From: Adiantum capillus-veneris
Lineage: Eukaryota; Streptophyta; Polypodiopsida; Polypodiales; Pteridaceae
Assembly: GCA_014529385.2 (NCBI GenBank)
Contig: CM043950.1
Location: 72,392,435-72,456,434 of the forward strand
Direction of reading: 5' to 3'
Length of the DNA stretch: 64,000 nucleotides
The notes below the pieces were generated by a model that was given only the letters and a program-made list of their open reading frames with translations, ran no database searches and was not told where the DNA came from. Positions 57,096 through 64,000 of the stretch are shown in pieces; the first letter of the stretch is position 1, and every line of letters starts with the position of its first letter. The translations under genes were made by a program, and so were the position numbers.

Positions 57096-57870
57096 CTAAG
57101 CAATAAAGACATAATTTTTGACACGCTTTGCCCATTGAAAGTCGGATTGTGATAGTCGCTTCGTGAACACGTTGGTCATGACCAGATTCGTATCGACTTT
57201 CTCTTGTACTTGCTGGACCTTTTTGTCATAATTGTTGGGAAGACAACCCCTTGGGTTGCTGGCAAGTGAGAAGTTTATTCTGGTAGCATATTGTAAAGTA
57301 ATCGTGTGAGATTTTCCACTTGCGTAGCCAATATTTGGACCCGTACGGCTAGCTTGCAAAATCGGGCATCAAGAGTTTGCCAGTCTTATCGAGTGACAAA
57401 CTCTCTTGCATCCGGAAAGTTACTATCATCCTCCAGAATATCAAACACACTCTAAGTAGGAGGTGAAGATTAACGCAGAGAGAGAGAGATAGATTGCCAG
57501 GGTATGCATCATCCATCCCCGTTGCCACGTGGGTACCCTCCGTGAGAGTATCTAGCCACGCAACATCCATAGCTCGAGCAGACTCTAGGTATTCGAAGTC
57601 AAACATATGTTGATCATCAATTTCTGTACTCATGGCAAAAACGTGTTGTGTGAACAAGAAAGAAAAAATACCTCGGAGTACAGAAAAACTCATAGCCGTA
57701 TCGAATGCTGGAACTCGTAGCTGAGGCCAGTGATTAGCCGTGGTAATTCCGTCTACGATCATAAGAAGGTGAATGAGAAATCGCATCAGAATTCGGGAAG
57801 AGTTGAAACCGTTGAGTAACTTCAAATCCCCGATGAGATGAAAACACCGATTAATTTGACTCCATCGGAG
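57096..57870 (-). pseudogene. Possible captured gene fragment, antisense within LTR element
   Basis: Product not recognised. Minus-strand frames at 57825-57349 (158 codons) and 57359-57096 (87 codons) read like ordinary protein: LRGIFSFLFTQHVFAM, FEYLESARAMDVAWLDTLTE, then TRINFSLASNPRGCLPNNYD and SQSDFQWAKRVKNYVF. A GTAAC-type donor may lie near 57480 after DDAYPGN. They run against the direction of the retroelement and resemble no gag or pol part, so a captured host-gene fragment is possible. Chance open frames cannot be excluded. Confidence 0.3.
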
Positions 57871-60001
57871 AACATGGGTGCATCGTATTCAGTCCTTGAA
57901 GGTGCTAGTCGCCAATTATATACTTTGATGAATCGGCGATCGTTCAAACTGTTGCCGCCAATTCTATGATCGAGAATTTTTGGTTTTAGAAATGGTAGAG
58001 CTTCTCAAAAATGCCCAAAACTGTAGGGCTGCGCGTCTTTGCCCGTTGGAGTGAGGGTACGAGCAGATGAAGCCCTGGCTTGGCAATACTGCGCGACCAA
58101 CACCCTATGTGGTCCAAAGGGGATGGCCTAGTGTGTATGGACAACCTCTTAAGGAATTGTAAAAATAAAAAATAACAAAATATACTCAAATTCTCTTCTG
58201 CAGACCTCGGACGCCTGCGCGAGCAAGGAAGAAGAGTTAGCGCTCGATGAGCTCCGCCCTTAGGGGTGCTGCACCTTGCATGGTTTACTTTGTCAAGGAC
58301 ACTATTCATTGTGCATTGTTTCCCATAATTTTCTTTTTGGTTGCTATCATCGCATATCAACACTCAAAGGCACCTAAATTTCGGATTTAATTCATCGGCA
58401 AAGTGCCATAGTTCACTAGTTTTGGTACAAATCACGATCCCTGCAAGGTCGGAGGGGCAAGATTTATTTTGTTTTTTTCTGTTATCTCTCTCGATGAGAG
58501 AGTCATACCAGCAATCTGTGGCATGCTTATAGGATAAGCTGCAATTCAGGCATCAGATGCGTAAGAGCACACAAATTGAATACACACTCTAGAAACTTAA
58601 GGAAAGTTCCTCAACCTAGCATGCTCTTCTTCTATCTCTTTCTTACTTCTCTCGAATAATAGTGACAAATTTCTAAGAATCTTTTGAGACATGTTCTCTT
58701 CGCAAGTCAGCCTGAGCCACAGTGCTCTAACTCTCCGCTAGAAATTGGGCAAGATGCCATCCAAATTAGTCTTCATCGGTTCAACGATTGAACACTACTT
58801 GCCACGAGGGCTATGAGCCACACACGCTGGCTAAGAGTCATTGTCAAATCTCGAGTAATACCCAGCTGTTGGCATTTCTTGGGTGATTGTTCTCCAGCTT
58901 GAATAGATCTACCGCGTGGCCTCCACATCGATGTTCATGGCCAAGCAAAACTCTTGCCATTACATATGTTTTTGGGTATTTTTGTCAGCACTACATGTTT
59001 TGGTGCCACGATTGATTTGCATTTTTTATAAACTTATACTCGCCTAGGCTGATCTATACCACGGCGTATGGATGCAAAAAACATTTTGGACATCATGGCT
59101 GTCCATAAGACCTACGAAGTCCGCTCTGTGTGGATCTCCTGTTTTCTCTATAGCATAGGTGTGCATATAGGAGCACAGTTTTGTGGTATGACCACATATG
59201 TGATTACTAAATCATACAATACGTGTTGATGATCATTTTTGGACACCTTCACGCTTTCTTTTTCAAGACATACTATCTGCCAAGGGATAGTCAAAACGTT
59301 CTTTCAAAACTTTCACCAAGGGGGTTGGTTTGGCACGATATACCTAGGGGTTTTGATTGCCCAGGCAACACCCAGGCTCAAAATTTCACTTTCTTTATCT
59401 TCACCAATCTCTAATGTTAGTAATTAGCCGCTCGAAGCAATTTTGATATGGTACGCTTACATGTTGAGGGTTGTACTTGACTTCCAGGTAAGTATCAAAT
59501 AATTTCCACCTCCTCGTCAAGTACATGTTTTCTGGATTTATTTTCCTTTCCACTTAAGTTTGTATGCGTTATGTAACCGGGATGTTTGCGCTAGAAGGCT
59601 TTCATTCAGCTTGCTCTTTAGCCAAGTGACAAGGTCATGGACGAGCATAGCATTTTGAGAAAAATTGTTATTTTTTCCTTCCCTGTTCATCAAAATACTA
59701 TCATGGGTTTGAATCTTGTTGCAACAATTACAAACCTACATGGTACGGTTCTATTAGGCACATGTTGTCACATGGGACACAACATGGTCTAGGAACTCAA
59801 GGAGTTCGGTTTAGCCAATGTGGAGCAATGATAATGAGGGTCCCTATCACTCTTGTCGCGAAGTGTTTTGTAGTTACCTCTACACACAAGTACATCTTGT
59901 ACATGATGGATGCAGTTGTTTTGCCCATCTTTATTTGAGACATATTCCACATGTGGAGAATATGAATCGATTACGAAAATGCTTCTCCAAGGGGGGAGTA
60001 A

Positions 60002-60143
60002 TATCATGCCAAGGGTAAACCTAGGCGAGTAGGACACGGGCCAAGGGCCCGCTGCTAAAGGCGGACTGGGAGATTCTATGCCAAGGGCTATATAATGGGG
60101 GGCTGGGTGGAGAATCTCTATCACACAGCTCTTGGGTCTTACA
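60002..60143 (+). repeat. LARD-like element 3' LTR
   Basis: 142 bp partner of 56213-56354, followed by target duplication CCTAG. Confidence 0.92.
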
Positions 60144-60449
60144 CCTAGGCCACAACAAGTTATATACCAAGGTGGCTCATGTCACCTTTTTTTACAGTTT
60201 TGAGAGTCCTACTTGTTGTGGTATTCATGCTCACAAACTTGGGATATAGACATTTAACAAGGCACATTCGACATGATTCCTTATACCATCCAAGAGTGTG
60301 ATGAACACCTGGACGACATTGTCTTTGTCACGATTTGCAATATTACTTTGTGATTCTCAAATTGTGGAGTAGCTAGCACTCCAATATTTTAGTCTAGATG
60401 AGGTCCACCATCCACATCACTTAGAGCTACATATATCCTCCCCCCGCCC

Positions 60450-60814
60450 CCCCCGCCCCGGTCGAATGCAAGTAGTTCATTTTGAGAGCCAACTGCATAG
60501 ATCGAGACAATTAAGCAGGGTGTTGGTTCTTGTATAAAGATACAGACCCAATGGTCACCTCTCATACTTTTATTTAGGTCAATCTTCTAGTTGCGGGGAA
60601 CACCTGGAGCTATGCCTCCTGCTCCTTTTTGATGCAGAGAGTGTCTCCAAGTCTTGTCAGCAACTATCTTGAGTCTCTGGTCCAACTCTGCACCCGAAGT
60701 TTTGATTTCCCGAAGGCTGACTATGTCTACAAGATTGTTGAAGAGTCACTGTCTCACTTTCTAAGCTTTGGTGGGGTCAGATAACCCCTTCACATTCCAG
60801 GAGACTATCTTCAT
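60450..60814 (-). pseudogene. LINE ORF2 endonuclease, N-terminal fragment
   Basis: Starts MKIVSWNVKGLSDPTKA, the standard beginning of plant L1 ORF2 AP-type endonuclease (catalytic Asn in SWNVKGL). It continues LFNNLVDIVSLREIKTSGAE (expected Gln/Glu-Glu motif LQE is LRE) and GDHWVCIFIQEPTP. Stops at three places. It would nick target DNA; reverse transcriptase is missing. Confidence 0.85.
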
Positions 60815-60892
60815 TTGATTACTTCCTTCTCTTTCCTTGGCTTCCCCTGCCCATTTCTCGGAGAGCTCTGAGACATTGCAGCGTGAGCTCTC

Positions 60893-62297
60893 TTATTGTC
60901 TTTTTGTATGTCCATATATAGGGGTTTGGGAGGAAGGCTTAGACGATCTAGGGTCTATGTTCTCATTGTCGGAGTCAAACGAGGGGATTACCTTGTTGAG
61001 ATCAAGGGACATTTCCATGTCCATGTTGTTTACCTGTTTCTCTAGTCTCTGGGGAGATTCATCTTCATCACCTGACTCGGTAGCAATAGATTCAGCAAAA
61101 TTCGAGTCTTCCCATTGTAGGAGAGTTGCTAGTAGGGCAAACCTATTAGCATTTTTGAATTTAGTCTTGAGGTCTGCATTTCTCTCCGTGGGACTAGGGA
61201 CCATGGTACCTTTATGAGGTCTACCATTTCTCTTGTTAGTGTCAGGTTCGGGGTTAGACGGAGCGTTTGGGGTTACTTCTTGAGGGGGTTTTTTTACGGG
61301 GCAGTCTCTAACAAAATGCCCCTTTGCTCCATAGTGGAAGTAAGCACTTGGCATATATTTGTATTGAAGAGGTTTTCCAAAGGTCTCCCTATCATCGAGC
61401 ATTATAGTCATGCTCTGGGGTAACTCCTTTGCTATATCCATTTCTACGAGCACTTTGCGGATGCCACGCTGGGATGAACTCCCCTTTCAGTCTACCTCCT
61501 AGCACCCTCCCGAGCTGGTCTCTGATAGTTCTTAGATGACCATGATAATACATAGGTAAATTAGTGAACTCTACCACACAGGAAAAAGAGTTAACGAATT
61601 CGTCTCCAGATTGTAGTCTTTGTCCCATTTAAATAGACTAAGAGGCAAATTCCTTATTAGCCATTAGCCAGAGCTTAGAACAGAAAAGGCCATTTCAGTA
61701 GACTTAAACACAAATATGTATCGATTCTTAGGTAACGCTTGGATGGTTTCAACCTCGGCACCCAGGATTCCCCAGTGATTTTTGATCCAACCTCTCAGGA
61801 GTTAGCAGGCCGCGTCGGCTTCCCTAGCATGCATATCAGAGCCCTGTTCTCAAGATCAACCTGATCTTTCCTAACTTGAACAACAGAAAGGACAACACGA
61901 GGCTTACCTCCTTCAACAGTTCCTTGGCCGTCAGCTTTAGAGTCTAAGCCCTTGTTTTTTTCATCACCCTGGGGAAAGGAGGAAGGTTGGCCAACGGAAG
62001 ACTCTTGAGCAGCCCCCTGATACTGGCGCACTAGCCCCTCGGCAACGGGTAGTTTTGGGAGAAGAAGCCCTCATTGTGCCTGAAGACACGGGCTTCCTCG
62101 AGAGTCCGTGCGATGTTCTTCGGGAGGCCTTGGAGAAGCTCGCGAAACTGGGCTTCAGTTAGTAGAGAGGACGAAGCTTTGTTTAGGGACTGTGGAGAGG
62201 GGGATAACGAGTTGTTGCAGATGAGAGAGGTAGTACCCCCTGGCGGACCGGATGCCCATGCATTGAATGAGGGGGAGTGGGAGATATGAGTGTTCAT
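60893..62297 (-). pseudogene. LINE ORF1 (DUF4283-type RNA-binding protein with CCHC knuckle)
   Basis: RNA-binding protein of a plant L1. Start at ATG 62297 (MNTHISHSPSF); the longer frame upstream begins with TTG. Segments: LTEAQFRELLQGLPKNIART, QVDLENRALICMLGKPT, FTNLPMYYHGHLRTIRDQLG, then VEMDIAKELPQSMTIM and the zinc knuckle AYFHYGAKGHFVRDCP, whose first two Cys are Tyr. The acidic C-terminus ends YGHTKRQ at 60893. Frames change near 61990 and 61430, with several stops between 61795 and 61630. ORF2 begins about 80 bp downstream. Confidence 0.85.
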
Positions 62298-62761
62298 GCA
62301 GGTGATTAGATGCTCGCCTCGCAATTGCTGGTGATGCGACAGGTGGGGGTTGATAGGTTATGCCGCCATAGCTTAGGCTCCTAAGCTCTAGGGTTTGCGT
62401 CCCCGACGACCCCTAAATAAAATTTGATAGCTCCATTTCCTTAACAGTATCACTGTCGTCTTCATTTATATGGCCATTGAACTCTCCCTTTATTTCCATC
62501 AACACAAACTTCACTTGAAGAACCTCCGCAACCACGACACTTACGAGTACAATACCTCTATATTTATGGCACTAAAGCATCAACATAACTTTATCTTTGA
62601 AAGCCTGCAACACAGCGCCAAGTGTGAGATGCGAAGGGTCGAACTCGCGGCCACTCGCGGCCTATAAAACAAGAGGCCCACACTACGCATATAACGGCGC
62701 AGGCCTAGTCCCGGCTCGCTCTCTCGCTCTGCCCGCACAGCAACAGGAGGCGCAAGAGCGA

Positions 62762-62762
<1 letters not shown>

Positions 62763-62798
<36 letters not shown>
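62763..62798. repeat. (CT)n in LINE 5' UTR
   Basis: About 16 CT units. A shorter run is at the corresponding place in the other copy (52834-52858). Confidence 0.95.
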
Positions 62799-63484
62799 CC
62801 ACGTGGTGCTGGGCTACTTTAATCGCGCCAAACACAGCGTGGTATGCTGGGAGTTACGGTAATTCATTCACAATCAAACTCCGCCATGTATAAAACAACA
62901 CTTCCTTGTTGTTGTATTGTACTGAACAAACACTTCCTAATTGGTGTTGGGCATGTAGTTAGCTTACTTACTAGAATATGCAGGTCTTGGCGTGTCTCTC
63001 ATTGGAAGCCTTCCAGCCCGTGTTGGAGCCGTTTGAACGTGGTGCTGCGCTACTCCTCACATGCGTTATTCTACATATATGGATTGCTTCCTTCTCATGC
63101 CGCGCTACTCCTCACATGAGTTATTCTACGTCCATGGACTGCTTCCTTCTCATCCCCACTTTCCAAAAATCATTGTATATTGTTTCTCATGAATTGAATC
63201 CAAAAATTCCCACCAAGTGTTGTACCTCAGTATTTTTGTTTGACACTTCAGAAATGCGTGTGCGCGCATGCATGCATGTTGTCTCAAACTTACATAACAA
63301 ATGTCCCAAATGGTTAATTATCTAAATTAAAAGAGATCATCTGGCAACTTGGAGTTAGAATTTATTTGCACTTGAAATATGCAGTTCTCCCACTCTTGTT
63401 TAGCGTTGGGGAGAAATCATTTTGTATAAACCAGTTGACAAGTGACATATGAAAATCAACCAATATCTGTTCACCAATATTAAC

Positions 63485-64000
63485 CCTAGACTTGTAATGA
63501 GCCACAAAAATGGCTGAAGCCACAAAAATAGCTCACATCAGGATTCTAGAAAATGAAACATAACTTTTGTATATGACATCAAATTTCATGAAACTTCTTA
63601 ATTATAGGTTCAAGATATGAAAAAGGCTTCTAAATACACAATTTACATGAAAAGCTTAAAAATTAAAAATTTTGATTTTCTAAAATTAGTGAATTTTATG
63701 TAAAACCGCACTTCAACACTTAACTTGGAGAAGTAAAACATGTCGACAGTCTTTGTATATGGGTTAAAAAAACTTGGTAAATCTATCACATACCTATTGA
63801 TCAGGGATTTTTCAAAGAACTTTGGGCCTGCTTAACAATGATTTGATTTACTTTCAAAAGAAAATAGAATTTTTTTGTCCATCTGCACAAATTAGTTGTA
63901 GAAGATGGCAATGCAAAGACACCTTAAGACCTTCATTTAGCTCTGTACTATTTTTTATCAACTCATATTGACTGTTGGTCATAATTCCCTGAAACCATTT
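63485..64000. other. No gene seen
   Basis: AT-rich sequence beyond the LINE 5' end, with no coding potential recognised. Confidence 0.45.

Larger units (their letters stand above)
56213..60143 (+). mobile_element. Non-autonomous LTR retrotransposon (LARD-like), complete
   Basis: 142-bp LTRs at 56213-56354 (TGTCATGCC...TCTTACA) and 60002-60143 (start mutated to TATCATGCC). Primer site TGGTATCAGAGC (tRNA-iMet) at 56356-56367 and purine tract CCAAGGGGGGAGTAA before the 3' LTR. Target duplication CCTAG lies at 56208-56212 and 60144-60148. The 3.6-kb interior has no recognisable gag or pol. It holds some protein-like sequence on the opposite strand (57096-57870). Confidence 0.92.
60440..63484 (-). 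mobile_element. L1-type LINE, 3'-truncated
   Basis: Minus strand: 5' UTR (63484-62298), ORF1 (62297-60893), ORF2 start at 60814 with only the beginning of the endonuclease, ending at a C/G-rich stretch near 60440. No reverse transcriptase and no poly-A tail. The shared 5' boundary with the 52.3-54.8 kb copy supports 63484 as the true 5' end. Confidence 0.82.

Overview
The window looks like repeat-dense nuclear DNA of a land plant. The evidence is Ty3/gypsy polyproteins of plant type, a plant L1-type LINE, LTR elements primed by tRNA-iMet and tRNA-Asp, a hAT transposase, short GT-AG introns and a plant-style histone H3 fragment. AT-richness and the density of old, nested transposons would suit a fern or another seedless plant with a large genome, but the sequence alone does not settle the lineage. 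I see no rRNA, tRNA gene, CRISPR array or bacterial-style operon.

Layout. 0.5-2.3 kb: hAT transposase relic (+). 2.7-5.0 kb: a broken gene of unknown function and an intact 470-residue kinase-like gene (both -). 5.4-6.3 kb: tandem repeats. 6.7-31.1 kb: two nested giant Ty3/gypsy elements on the minus strand. Element 1 (7206-26278, about 19 kb) has both LTRs, PBS, PPT and a perfect 5-bp target duplication. It sits inside the extra open reading frame of an older relative (element 2), whose halves flank it at 6715-7205 and 26284-31066. 31.1-36.1 kb: a second minus-strand gag relic carrying a small non-autonomous LTR element (31885-33535) and another insertion. 37.0-39.9 kb: a third gypsy element (+) that has lost its integrase core. 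40.7-44.4 kb: a multi-exon transposase-like relic and a histone H3/CENH3-like pseudogene (both +). 44.8-48.8 kb: a MITE and two unknown genes (-). 49-64 kb: LTR fragments, microsatellites, a non-autonomous LTR element with matching target duplication (56213-60143), and a LINE (60.4-63.5 kb, -) with a second 5'-end-only copy at 52.3-54.8 kb.

The most interesting part is the giant gypsy family. Element 1 runs LTR, long leader, gag, protease, RT, RNase H and integrase with two H2C2-type zinc segments. In the same frame as integrase there follows a second retropepsin-like domain and a Trp-motif tail. Then come a spacer and a roughly 3.6-kb extra frame (conserved N-terminal domain, acidic region, coiled coil) that ends beside the polypurine tract. 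The post-integrase protease-like domain, the Trp-motif tail, and the N-terminal domain of the extra frame all recur, strongly diverged, in element 2. Both elements also carry tandem repeats of about 285-290 bp, each marked by a palindrome. The phasing is the same in both, but the palindrome sequence differs.

Almost all transposon genes are dead. Where a homologue allows comparison, many stops look like TGG to TGA/TAG or CAG/CAA/CGA to stop, as expected from deamination of methylated cytosine. Coordinates of exon edges and decayed domains are read by eye and may be off by a few bases.
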